NCBI RefSeq assembly: GCF_004331435.1
Contig: NZ_SJKA01000002.1
Span: 1 to 64,000, forward strand
DNA length: 64,000 nucleotides
Direction of reading: 5' to 3'
From: Kribbella sindirgiensis
GTDB lineage: Bacteria; Actinomycetota; Actinomycetes; Propionibacteriales; Kribbellaceae
Made by a program: the position numbers and the translations under genes. The notes beneath the pieces were generated by a model. That model saw only the letters and a list, made by a program, of their open reading frames with translations. It made no database searches and had not been told where the DNA came from. Shown here in pieces: positions 17,309 to 25,811 of this stretch (its first letter is position 1; every line of letters starts with the position of its first letter).

Positions 17309-18836
17309 GTGAGGTGCGGGAAGCGAGGTGGAGGGCGAGCCGTTCGTCTGGGTTGGTGAGGTCTACGCCTAGGAGGTGCTGGATCTTGGTGATGCGGGCG
17401 GCGGCGGTGTTGCGGTGGATGCCTAGTACTGCGGCTGTTTCGGCCAGCGACGACTCGGTGTCGAGGTAGACGGCCAATGTGGTGACCAGGTCTCCGGGCT
17501 GATCCTTGATCGGAGCGAGTAGCGCCTGCGCGGCGGGCTGAAACGTATCGGTGCGGGTCCACGCCAGAAGGAGTTGCGCCAGGCCAAGACGGTCCACGTG
17601 AAGGAAACGACCAGTCTCCGCCCGACCGCGCGCCAGACCGGCCGCGTCACCCGCTTCGGCCAGTGTCGTGGCGATCCCGCTCGGACCCGGTTGCACGCGG
17701 CCGACGCCGACGTACGCGTCCACCGTCTGCACCAGCCGCCGTTGCACCCGACGGATCGCAGCGGCCTGCTCCTGCACCTCGGTCGCGGTCGGTTCACGGA
17801 CAGCGGTGATCCACGCAGACCACCCATCGCCCTGCTCCACCACGACCGCCCGCAGCCCTTCGGCGTCGAACGCCTCCACAACATCAGCCCGCCGACCCGC
17901 AACGTCCACCTGTCCCTCGGCGCCGATCCGGATCCCCGTATGCCACCCGTCGAGTTGCCACCCCAGATCGACAGCCCGCCGCCGCGTCGCCTCCGACGGC
18001 TCACCGTGCAGCAGCTCGCCGAGCAACGACGTACGTTGACGGGCGTCTCGCTCCAGCTCCAGCCGTCTGAGCGCCAGCCGCTCCCCCACAGCTGGTGCGA
18101 CGACCGTCAGCACATCAGGTACGGCGGCAACCTCAGCCGGGACCACACCGGGCAGCCGTGCGACCAGCCAGCACACCGGCCCCACACCGACCACAGCAAC
18201 CGCGATCAGCACCGCACCAGTCGGCAGGTCAACCCGGTACGGCGCTGCCCACGCCACCGGTACCCGCGGCAGCGCAGCCACCAACGCCGTACGCTCACCA
18301 GCCTCCAACGGCTCGCCGGCCAACGTTCCGCCGTCAGCTCCGGCCAACGTGACAGGGCGTTCCAGTACGTCGGACGTTGTCCGCAGTACCGAGGTGAGGT
18401 CCCCGTCCGCGCGCCGCAACGCTGCGACCGCCCGCAGCACCAGGTCCGACCGGACTACCTCTGGCTCGGCTGTCACCCGTCGCAGGTACTCATGCGCTGC
18501 TAGCGGATCCTCAGACCCCAGCACCGGCAGCTGCAACCGCCCCGCCAGCAACTGAGCCCCACGCCCCAACGGCTCCACGCCAGCGAGCAGCAACCCACCT
18601 GCACCCGCCGCGGACGCTCTACTGATCAGAGCGTCGATCCGCCAGTCGGTGTGGTCATCCGCCAGCAGTACGACGAGCAACCGCCCGTCCAACTGCTCCG
18701 GATGCGCAGAGACCTCCAGCAACACCCGAGACCCAGTCAACCGAGGGAGACGTTCCGCAGCGCCGGCGAGCACCACCACGTCGCTCCACCCGGGTGAGCT
18801 GAGCATGGCCGCCAGCGTTGGCGCCAGGTCTCTCAT
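17298..18836 (-). CDS. PucR family transcriptional regulator
   Basis: A 512-residue regulator with an N-terminal purine-catabolism-regulator sensing region, a GGDEF-like middle, and a C-terminal PucR-type helix-turn-helix (LAVYLDTESSLAETAAVLGIHRNTAAARITKI, about residues 455-490). The start ATG overlaps the stop of the DUF917 gene (ATGA), so it is last in that operon. PucR proteins often control purine, allantoin, hydantoin or amino-acid catabolism, which fits the neighbouring permease and hydantoinase genes. Confidence 0.9.
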   Translation of the reverse strand: MRDLAPTLAAMLSSPGWSDVVVLAGAAERLPRLTGSRVLLEVSAHPEQLDGRLLVVLLADDHTDWRIDALISRASAAGAGGLLLAGVEPLGRGAQLLAGRLQLPVLGSEDPLAAHEYLRRVTAEPEVVRSDLVLRAVAALRRADGDLTSVLRTTSDVLERPVTLAGADGGTLAGEPLEAGERTALVAALPRVPVAWAAPYRVDLPTGAVLIAVAVVGVGPVCWLVARLPGVVPAEVAAVPDVLTVVAPAVGERLALRRLELERDARQRTSLLGELLHGEPSEATRRRAVDLGWQLDGWHTGIRIGAEGQVDVAGRRADVVEAFDAEGLRAVVVEQGDGWSAWITAVREPTATEVQEQAAAIRRVQRRLVQTVDAYVGVGRVQPGPSGIATTLAEAGDAAGLARGRAETGRFLHVDRLGLAQLLLAWTRTDTFQPAAQALLAPIKDQPGDLVTTLAVYLDTESSLAETAAVLGIHRNTAAARITKIQHLLGVDLTNPDERLALHLASRTSPTE

Positions 18837-19903
18837 GACGCTTCCAGCAGTTGCGGCGCGCAGGCCAGACCGAACGCTTGTGGGCCGACATGGATGATCC
18901 GATCGGGTCGCCGCCACCAGGCGGGCCCGGGAAGTGCCAGGACGAGGACCTCGTCGCCGCTGCGGATCGCGTCCACAGCGATGGGCTGCAGGGTCCGGCG
19001 ATCGAGCACGCACAGCAGGTCCGGTGTGGTGACCACAGGCGTGCCGTCGACCAGTGCGAGCAGGTACTCGTTCTCGGTCTCGATCCGGATGACTGCCCGG
19101 CTGCCCGCGTCGACAACACAAACACTGCCACGGCCGAACGCAGCGCCTCCGTCGCCGATGAGGTGACGAGCGACCTCCTCGACGCGACCCGTCCCCAGCA
19201 GCCGTCCGCCCAGGCCGTCAGCGACAGCCGCCGGTGTGGCGCCAGGCTCGAGGCCGGCGTGGGCTCGGCCGAGGGCCAGCGCCCGGCTCAGGCTGCCCTG
19301 CACCGCGTCCGCCGCCGCGGCCTCCACCGGCGTAGGCGCGAGCGCCAGCACCGCCCACCCACCGGTGTGAGCGACGAAGCTACGCACTGCTCGTTCAAGG
19401 CCGGCGGCGTCGACGTTGTCCACGACGATCACCTGACCGCTCGGCTCACTCAGCGCACAGGGCGTGAGCGAGCGTCCCGCCACCGCCCACGAGAACTGAT
19501 CGAGCCGCGGCAACGCCCGCCCCATCAGGTCCGCGTCAACCACTGGGAGGCCCAGATCCAGCGCAGCGATCAACGGAGTCAGCCCGTTGAGCCCACCGGC
19601 CTCCAGCGACATCAGCCCGGTGACCTCGGTACCCGTCCAGCGGCTGACCGCCCGGACCGCCGCGTCGAACTCACCACCACCCGGCAACTTCTCCATCAGC
19701 ACACTGGTCGCCCCGACCACGCCGATCGGACTCACCGACACACCAGTCACGTCGCCGGCGTCGCGCAGTACCAACTCGCCCGCACCGAGCCGGCGGCGCA
19801 GCATCCGGCCGAACGCACCCGTGTCCCCGCCACCACCGGAGCCGAGCAGCGTGACCCCGACGACCAACGCCCCCAGGTCTTGCTCCCGGATGACCGTGCC
19901 CAT
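18833..19903 (-). CDS. DUF917 / S-methyl-thiohydantoin desulfurase family protein (paralogue 1)
   Basis: A 356-residue member of the family formerly called DUF917. The hallmarks are GVTLLGSGGGGDTGAFGRML, TSVLMEKLPGGGEFDAA, SLEAGGLNGLTPLIAALDLGLPVVDADLMGRALP, and a late TTPDLLCVLDRRTLQPI. It is the most diverged of three copies here: the others have GTGGGGDP, this one GSGGGGDT, and it shows more substitutions through the middle. A repeat element (19924-20014) separates it from paralogues 2 and 3, and it is coupled to the PucR gene by ATGA, so it may form its own unit. Confidence 0.85.
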   Translation of the reverse strand: MGTVIREQDLGALVVGVTLLGSGGGGDTGAFGRMLRRRLGAGELVLRDAGDVTGVSVSPIGVVGATSVLMEKLPGGGEFDAAVRAVSRWTGTEVTGLMSLEAGGLNGLTPLIAALDLGLPVVDADLMGRALPRLDQFSWAVAGRSLTPCALSEPSGQVIVVDNVDAAGLERAVRSFVAHTGGWAVLALAPTPVEAAAADAVQGSLSRALALGRAHAGLEPGATPAAVADGLGGRLLGTGRVEEVARHLIGDGGAAFGRGSVCVVDAGSRAVIRIETENEYLLALVDGTPVVTTPDLLCVLDRRTLQPIAVDAIRSGDEVLVLALPGPAWWRRPDRIIHVGPQAFGLACAPQLLEAS

Positions 19904-19923
19904 ACAGGGGATCCTGCCATTCG

Positions 19924-20014
19924 CGGACCTGCAGCACTCAGTAAACGCGCCAATTGAGCCGGGCTGAGCGTGGCAGTGCCGCGTTGAGGGCACTTGGTGA
20001 GTGGTGGGCGTCCG
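19924..20014. repeat. Terminal-inverted-repeat element, family C copy 2
   Basis: A 91-bp element with the same ends as 14105-14206: left CGGACCTGCAGCACTCA, right the reverse complement of CGGACGCCCACCACTCACCA. The interior is diverged. It lies between DUF917 paralogues 1 and 2, where it could have inserted into a once continuous operon. Confidence 0.75.
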
Positions 20015-20062
20015 GGTGGAACCTCGGCCCGCCGTGGAAGGGTCAACGCGGCGGGCCGAGGG

Positions 20063-21172
20063 TCAGAGGACGAGCACCTCGGTACGGCGCTCGACAGGGC
20101 TGAACTCGACGTCCAGCCCGAAGCACGACGGGCCGAACACCGCCAGCGCCTCAGGTGTTCGCATCAGGTCCGGCGTGGAGATCCCCACCACGGTCACGCG
20201 CTGTCCGTAGCGCAGGCCTTCCGTGGTGATCGGTTCGGCGGTGTCCGCCTCCAGTACGCAGATCAGGTCCGGCACGGTGCACACCACCGCACCGTCGACC
20301 TCCGCGACCAGGTTCTCGTTCTGGAAGCGCAACTCGAGCTGCGACGTCCCGTCGTACCCGGTGAAGCGCGCCCGCCCGCGCGCGAACCCTTCGAGGGTAC
20401 GGCGCTCCACGTCGACGACCTTTCCGCGGAACAGCACCCGCAGATGGTTGTAGAGCGTCGGCGCGAGAGCAGCCCGCAGCGCCTCGATCGGATCCTCGTG
20501 CGCCGCCCGCGCCTCGCGGACCGCGCGCCCGATCGACAACCCGAGCGACAGCGTCCGCGGTACGGCGGTCCGCTTCACTTCAGCGCCCGTCATCGAGTAC
20601 TCCGCGATGTGCGCGACCCCGCCGAGCCGGATCGTGATCCCGCGCGCGAGCCATTCCATCTGCTGGTTGTCCGGGCCGGTGTCGATCACCACGGTTTCGT
20701 CGTGTTCCCCGGCGATCGCCATCGGCGACCCCGGTACGCCGTACACCGAGAAGGTCTCCATCTGCAGCTCGGGGAACGCCCGGCCCATCCCGTCCGCGTC
20801 GACGACCGGCAGCCCGGTCCGGGCGGCGACGAGCAGCGGGATCATCGAGTTGATACCGCCGCACTCGATCGGCATCGTCGCTTCGGCGCGCCGGCCGAGG
20901 TGCTTCTCGAGCGCACGCAGCGCGCCGACCGGTTCGCTGCCGCGCGGGATCTTCTCCACGATCACGGTCGGCGCGCCCATCTGCGCGGTCGGGATGACGA
21001 ACGCGTCGTCGTCCAGCTCCTCCGGATCGAGAACCGTGATCGGGCCGTACTCACGGATCGCCTGCTCGACGAGCAGCCGCCCGATCAGCGGATCACCGCC
21101 ACCACCCGTCCCGAGGATCGCGGCGCCGCGGGCGAGATCCTTCAAGTGCTCGAGACCGAGTTGCCAGCTCAT
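20063..21172 (-). CDS. DUF917 / S-methyl-thiohydantoin desulfurase family protein (paralogue 2)
   Basis: A 369-residue protein with ARGAAILGTGGGGDPLIGRLL, AQMGAPTVIVEKIPRGSE, IECGGINSMIPLLVAARTGLPVVDADGMGRAFPELQM and TVPDLICVLEADTAEPITTE, all family signatures. From memory, this Pfam family has been reassigned to desulfurases acting on S-methyl thiohydantoins in ergothioneine-type catabolism; the substrate here is not established. Its start overlaps the stop of paralogue 3 (ATGA), so the two are translated together and may form a heteromer. Confidence 0.88.
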   Translation of the reverse strand: MSWQLGLEHLKDLARGAAILGTGGGGDPLIGRLLVEQAIREYGPITVLDPEELDDDAFVIPTAQMGAPTVIVEKIPRGSEPVGALRALEKHLGRRAEATMPIECGGINSMIPLLVAARTGLPVVDADGMGRAFPELQMETFSVYGVPGSPMAIAGEHDETVVIDTGPDNQQMEWLARGITIRLGGVAHIAEYSMTGAEVKRTAVPRTLSLGLSIGRAVREARAAHEDPIEALRAALAPTLYNHLRVLFRGKVVDVERRTLEGFARGRARFTGYDGTSQLELRFQNENLVAEVDGAVVCTVPDLICVLEADTAEPITTEGLRYGQRVTVVGISTPDLMRTPEALAVFGPSCFGLDVEFSPVERRTEVLVL

Positions 21173-22236
21173 GACAGCGCCCGGATCGGGTCGAGGTCGT
21201 AGCCGAAGTACCGGGGGCCGACGAGGTCGATGCCAGCCGGGGAGTGCCAGCGTTCGTCGGCCGGTGCGGCCAGCACGCTGACCCGGTGGCCGTAGCGCAG
21301 CGCCTCGGTGGTGATCGGCTCGCCGGACTCGGTGTCGAGCACGATGATCAGGTCGGGCGTGGTCGCCACCGCCGTACCGTCGAGCTCGGCGACCAGGTGC
21401 TCGTTCTGGAACCGCAGCACCAGCAGCCGGCCGTGTGAGCCATCGAGTCCGTCGACCGCCGCGTCACCGCGTGCGAAGCCGGTCGTCGTACGGCGTTGCA
21501 CGTCGACGACCTTGCCCACGTGCAGGAGCCGCCCGCCGAGCTCGTCCACCACTGCCGCAACCGGGTCGGCAAGCTGACGTCGCGCCTGCTCGATCGCTCG
21601 CCCGATCGTCACGCATTTGCTCAGAGTCCCGGCGACGAACGAACCACGAGCGTCCGCGCCGGTCATCGCGTACAGCGAGACGATCGCCGAACAGCCCATG
21701 TCGATGGTCGCCGAGCGCGCCAGCCGTTCGGCCCACTCGTTGGTGACCGTGTCGAAGACGCCGCGGTTGCCCTTCTCGTCGACGATCGACATCGGCGTCG
21801 CCTCGATCCCCGCGAGCGTCGGCAGCACCATCTGCAGTTCGGGGAACGCACGGCCCATCCCGTCGCCGTCCACCAGCGGCAGCCCGAGCTGCGCGGCGGC
21901 GATCACCGGGACGGTCGAGTTGACCCCGCCGGCCTCGATACACGCCAGGTGGGTCGGCGTCTTCCCGACGTACTTCGCCAGCGTCTCGACCGCGACCGAG
22001 ATCTGGTCGGCCGACGGCAGCTTCTCCACCATCACGGTCGGCGCGCCCATCATCGCCACCGGCAGCACACACGCGTCGTCCGGAAGGTCGCCGACGGCAA
22101 CCACCTCGACCGGTCCGTGCTCACGCAACGCCTGCTCGGCCAGCAACCGCCCGATGTGCGGGTCACCCCCGCCCCCGGTGCCCAGCACGGCGGCACCGCG
22201 AGCGAGGGGCCCCAGGTCTTCAGCACGAAGCTTCAT
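21169..22236 (-). CDS. DUF917 / S-methyl-thiohydantoin desulfurase family protein (paralogue 3)
   Basis: A 355-residue protein close in layout to paralogue 2: ARGAAVLGTGGGGDPHIGRLL, VAMMGAPTVMVEKLPSADQ, IEAGGVNSTVPVIAAAQLGLPLVDGDGMGRAFPELQM, TTPDLIIVLDTESGEPITTE. The ATG at 22236 is preceded by GGAGTGG five bases away; a GTG nine bases earlier is less likely. The ATG overlaps the stop of a 38-codon ORF (ATGA), and the downstream end overlaps paralogue 2 in the same way. Confidence 0.88.
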   Translation of the reverse strand: MKLRAEDLGPLARGAAVLGTGGGGDPHIGRLLAEQALREHGPVEVVAVGDLPDDACVLPVAMMGAPTVMVEKLPSADQISVAVETLAKYVGKTPTHLACIEAGGVNSTVPVIAAAQLGLPLVDGDGMGRAFPELQMVLPTLAGIEATPMSIVDEKGNRGVFDTVTNEWAERLARSATIDMGCSAIVSLYAMTGADARGSFVAGTLSKCVTIGRAIEQARRQLADPVAAVVDELGGRLLHVGKVVDVQRRTTTGFARGDAAVDGLDGSHGRLLVLRFQNEHLVAELDGTAVATTPDLIIVLDTESGEPITTEALRYGHRVSVLAAPADERWHSPAGIDLVGPRYFGYDLDPIRALS

Positions 22237-22349
22237 CGCAACCACTCCACCCCGGACGCCAGGCCCATCACAATTGCCGCCTCCGCCGCCCGTCCCGCGT
22301 GGCCGACCGCTCGCGGCTCACTTGTGATGGCCTGGAGGTCCGCGCTCAT
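22233..22349 (-). CDS. Small 38-residue ORF coupled on both sides, unknown function
   Basis: An ATG at 22349 overlaps the hydantoinase stop (ATGA) and its TGA overlaps the start of DUF917 paralogue 3 (ATGA). It encodes 38 residues beginning MSADLQAITSEPRAV and ending SGVEWLR, rich in Ala and Gly and probably helical in its second half. Exact ATGA junctions at both ends are unlikely by chance in a non-coding spacer. It could be a small structural subunit, a coupling peptide or a relic of a larger gene. I find no family for it. Confidence 0.6.
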   Translation of the reverse strand: MSADLQAITSEPRAVGHAGRAAEAAIVMGLASGVEWLR

Positions 22350-23917
22350 GACGCAGTCCCCAGCCGCAGGTCGCCGACCGCCTTGCAGCGGATGCGGGTC
22401 GCGTTGCCGGGGAGGTACGGGATCGGGACCTCGTCGAAGTCGACGATCCGCACGGCGGCAGGGTCGGCGCCGGCCGCGATCGCGCGGTCGACGGCCTCCT
22501 GCCGGGCCTCGTCCACCACCGCGTCCCGGCGGCCCGGGTCGATCGCGTACACCCGGTCGACCTCGCCGCCGACCTGCGCGATCGCGGCGCCGATCGCGTT
22601 CGCGACCGCGAAGTGGTCCGGCCGGTGCACCGCGAGACTCCCGGGAAGATCGTCCGGCAGCAGGATCGACCCACCGCCGACCGCCACCACCGGCAGCGGG
22701 TCCGGCGACGTACGCATCCGCTCGACCGCGTCCGCGATGTCCGCGGCCACCCGCGCCAGAGCCGCCTTCACCAGCGTCGGATCCAGGTCCGCAACCGCAG
22801 CGGCGTCGCCGACCTCAGCCCGACCGGCCGCGACCGCGATGTCCGTCGCCGTCAGCGTCTTGCCGCCGAAGACCAGCGCTTCCTCGGTCAACCGGTAGCC
22901 GACCGAGCGCGGTCCGACCGTCACCAGGTCCGTCGCCAATTCGCCGTCCGAGGCCACCAGACTGCCGCCGCCGATCCCGATGCTGAGCACGTCGGGCATC
23001 CGGAAGTTGGTCCGCACCCCGGCCACGTCGACCTCGGTCGTCGCCTCCCGCGGGAAGCCGTGGGTGAGTACGCCGACATCGCTCGTCGTACCGCCGACGT
23101 CGACGACCGCGCAGGTGTCCAGACCGGACAGCAGCGCCGCGCCGCGCATCGAGTTCGTCGGGCCGGACGCGAACGTGGCGACCGGGTACCGGCGGGCGAA
23201 GTCGACATCCATCAGCGTGCCGTCGTTCTGGCTCAGGTACAGCGGCGCGGAGATGCCGTGGCCGGCCACCGCACCGGACAGCCCGTCGACGATCGACGCG
23301 GCCAGCTCCCGCAGCGCGGCGTTGATGATGGTCGCGTTCTCCCGCTCCAGCAGGCCGATCCGGCCGATCTCGTGCGACATCGAGATCGCCACGTCGTCGC
23401 CCAGCTCCGACCGCAGGATCTCGGCCGCGCGCAGCTCGAACTCGTTGCTCACCGGCGAAAACACCGACGAGATCGCCACCGACCGGACGCCGTGCTTCAT
23501 CATGTCGCCCGCGTGCCGGCGCAGCTCGTCCGGGTCCAGCTCGGCGATGTGCCGGCCGTCGAACTCGTGGCCGCCGTGTGCCAGGTAGCTGCGACCGCTG
23601 ATCGCCTCGACCAGCCGCTCGGGCCAGTCGACCAGCGGCGGCAACGACGCGGTGGCCGGCAACCCGAGCCGCAGCGCCGCCGTCGGCGCCAGCCGGCGGG
23701 CCTCGATCAGCGCGTTGATGAAGTGCGTGGTGCCGATCATCACGGCCTGCACCTGCGCCGGGTCGAAGGATCGCTCCGCCTGCAGCCGGTCCAGGGTGTC
23801 GATGATGCCGGCCGTCACGTCCGCGCTGGTCGCCGACTTGTTCGCCGCCAGCACGGTGGTGCCGTCCAGCAGCACGGCGTCGGTGTTGGTACCACCGACA
23901 TCGATGCCGATTCGCAT
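22346..23917 (-). CDS. Hydantoinase/oxoprolinase family protein (HyuA-type)
   Basis: A 523-residue ASKHA-fold protein related to subunit A of ATP-dependent N-methylhydantoinase and 5-oxoprolinase. MRIGIDVGGTNTDAVLLDG and the second phosphate loop CAVVDVGGTTSDVGVL form the ATP site; NDGTLMDVDFARRYPVATFASGPTNS is typical of the family. It is shorter than classical HyuA (about 700 residues) and no HyuB partner is present. The start follows GGGAGG at normal spacing. It should open a hydantoin-type ring, acting beside the DUF917 enzymes. Confidence 0.9.
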   Translation of the reverse strand: MRIGIDVGGTNTDAVLLDGTTVLAANKSATSADVTAGIIDTLDRLQAERSFDPAQVQAVMIGTTHFINALIEARRLAPTAALRLGLPATASLPPLVDWPERLVEAISGRSYLAHGGHEFDGRHIAELDPDELRRHAGDMMKHGVRSVAISSVFSPVSNEFELRAAEILRSELGDDVAISMSHEIGRIGLLERENATIINAALRELAASIVDGLSGAVAGHGISAPLYLSQNDGTLMDVDFARRYPVATFASGPTNSMRGAALLSGLDTCAVVDVGGTTSDVGVLTHGFPREATTEVDVAGVRTNFRMPDVLSIGIGGGSLVASDGELATDLVTVGPRSVGYRLTEEALVFGGKTLTATDIAVAAGRAEVGDAAAVADLDPTLVKAALARVAADIADAVERMRTSPDPLPVVAVGGGSILLPDDLPGSLAVHRPDHFAVANAIGAAIAQVGGEVDRVYAIDPGRRDAVVDEARQEAVDRAIAAGADPAAVRIVDFDEVPIPYLPGNATRIRCKAVGDLRLGTAS

Positions 23918-23941
23918 TCCAGATCCTCCCGTTGGTGACAC

Positions 23942-25288
23942 TCAGTTGGTCGCGGGTACGGCGTTGACGCCGGCCGTCTCGCTGTCCATCGTGCGGCTGG
24001 TCCCGAGCCCGCGGATCAGGCCGAGCTTGCCCGCCACGACGTACGCCAGGAATCCGACGACGAGCGAGTTGATACTCGGCAGGCCCCACGTGACGTACTT
24101 GCCGATCAGCGCGGCGCCGATCCAGATCACGATCGTGGCCGGCACCCAGGTCGGGGCGGTCGGCGGCAGCGTGCCGCTCGCGCGGGAGGCCTCGAGGTCG
24201 GGGCGCCAGCGCTTCACGACGAAGTACTCCGCGACCATGATCCCGGCGATCGGCGGGAACGCGACCCCGAGCACGATCAGGAACTCGGTGAACTTGTCCA
24301 GGATCCCGCCGGCCGCGAGCACACTGCCGAGGACGCCGACGACGAGCGTGACGGCGGCCCGGTTGACGTGCCGGCCGAAGACGGTGCCGATGAAGTTCAC
24401 CACGCCGAGGCCGGAGCTGTAGAGGTTCCAGTCGTTGATCTTGATCGTGCCGAGGATGATCACCAGCGTGCCGACCCAGCCGACCGACGAGGTGACGATG
24501 GTGACCACGTTCGCCGAGCCGATCGCGTGCGCCAGCAGGACGCCGACCAGACCGATCACGTACTCGCCGAGGGTGATGCCGAGCACGGTCTGCTTGACCA
24601 CGTCGCCGACCGTCCGGTTGTACCGGGTCATGTCCGGCGTGATCACCGCGCCGACGATGAATCCGCCGGCGACCAGCGTCGTACCCTCCAGCAGGCTGAG
24701 GTGCGGGCCGGCCGGTGCGGCGCTGACCAGCGAGCCGAGGCTGTGGTCGGACAGTTCGCTGATGATCGACCAGCCGACCAGGAGCAGGAACGCCGGGACG
24801 GTCACGTACGCGACCCAGGCCATCGAATGGAACCCGCGCAGCACGACCAGCGTGACCGCGAGACCGAAGACGAGCGACCAGCCCCAGGTCGGCAGGACGC
24901 CGATCAGCTGGCTCAGCCCGGCCGCGGACACCGCCGACTGGATCCCGAACCAGCCGATCAGGCTGATCCCGATCGCGAGCCCGATCAGCGACGAGCCGGC
25001 CTGCCCGAACCCGGTCCAGCGCGCGATCACCGACGTCTGCAGGCCCTCGCGGGTCCCGATCACGCCGATCAGGATCGCCACCAGTTCGAGGATCACCGCA
25101 CCGAGCGTGAGCGCCCAGAACGCGGACCAGAAGCTCATCCCGAACCCGAGCGTCGCGCCGAGCAGGAACTGGCTGAGCGCCGAGATCTGCCCGAACCGCT
25201 GGGTCGCGACCGACCACCACGAGTACCGCGCGTGGTCAGGGACCCGGGCGAGCGCGTAGTCGTCCGCACCAACAGATGTACCGGCCAT
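23942..25288 (-). CDS. NCS1 family permease (CodB-like)
   Basis: A 448-residue membrane protein with about twelve hydrophobic segments, of the nucleobase:cation symporter-1 group. WWSVATQRFGQISALSQFLLGATLG near the amino end and the central AVITPDMTRYNRT match cytosine/hydantoin permeases. It is the first gene of the minus-strand operon, preceded by GGAGG, and probably imports the heterocycle processed by the hydantoinase and DUF917 proteins. Substrate could be cytosine, allantoin, a hydantoin or a thio-imidazole; the sequence alone does not decide. Confidence 0.9.
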   Translation of the reverse strand: MAGTSVGADDYALARVPDHARYSWWSVATQRFGQISALSQFLLGATLGFGMSFWSAFWALTLGAVILELVAILIGVIGTREGLQTSVIARWTGFGQAGSSLIGLAIGISLIGWFGIQSAVSAAGLSQLIGVLPTWGWSLVFGLAVTLVVLRGFHSMAWVAYVTVPAFLLLVGWSIISELSDHSLGSLVSAAPAGPHLSLLEGTTLVAGGFIVGAVITPDMTRYNRTVGDVVKQTVLGITLGEYVIGLVGVLLAHAIGSANVVTIVTSSVGWVGTLVIILGTIKINDWNLYSSGLGVVNFIGTVFGRHVNRAAVTLVVGVLGSVLAAGGILDKFTEFLIVLGVAFPPIAGIMVAEYFVVKRWRPDLEASRASGTLPPTAPTWVPATIVIWIGAALIGKYVTWGLPSINSLVVGFLAYVVAGKLGLIRGLGTSRTMDSETAGVNAVPATN

Positions 25289-25410
25289 GAAAACCTCCAG
25301 CCCTGGGATTTCATCGAACGTACGACGGTTGCTCCGGGGCCTCACCGTGGAATCTGCACACCCGGTGGGTGCTGACTGTGCATCCGGCCCAGCTCGCTAC
25401 CCTTGTCCCG

Positions 25411-25761
25411 ATGGCCGGTCGCATGCTGCGGTTGCTCGGCGTACTCACAGTAGTCGCCGGCGTTTTCGCCATGCACGGATTGACGTCCCACCACGACGCC
25501 GCGATGGCTGCGCCGGGCATGGTGATGACGCATACCGAGCCGGCCGGGGTGCATGTCGATCCGTTGGACGACATGCACGACATGGGTGGGGCGTGTATGG
25601 CCGTGCTGACCGGGCTCGTGCTCCTGCTCGCGTTGGCGCTGGGGCTGCGGAGTCAGCTGGTGTGGCGGGCGGTGTCGTTGCCGGCCACGAGCGCACGGTT
25701 CGTGCTGGGTGAGCGGTCGCCGCCTCGGTCGGTGTCGTCGTTGGGTGTACTGCGGATATAG
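25411..25761 (+). CDS. Small His/Met-rich membrane protein (DUF6153-like)
   Basis: A protein of about 116 residues with an N-terminal hydrophobic segment (LLGVLTVVAGVFAMHGL), a His- and Met-rich extracytoplasmic stretch (TSHHDAAMAAPGMVMTHTE, then DDMHDMGG) and a second hydrophobic helix. Such small proteins often accompany DUF305 proteins and copper exporters, as here. Start uncertain: GTG codons at 25369 and 25378 are in frame. It probably binds metal at the membrane surface; that is inference. Confidence 0.7.
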   Translation: MAGRMLRLLGVLTVVAGVFAMHGLTSHHDAAMAAPGMVMTHTEPAGVHVDPLDDMHDMGGACMAVLTGLVLLLALALGLRSQLVWRAVSLPATSARFVLGERSPPRSVSSLGVLRI

Positions 25762-25811
25762 GCCGACGTGCGCCTGTTCCGCCGTACACACCCATCGACA
25801 AAGGAAAAGTG

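Noticed and set aside
22815..25220. An 800-codon minus-strand frame overlapping the hydantoinase and NCS1 permease
   Set aside because: Out-of-frame shadow: Arg-rich repeats without domains, while the two in-frame genes have clear motifs and ribosome binding sites.
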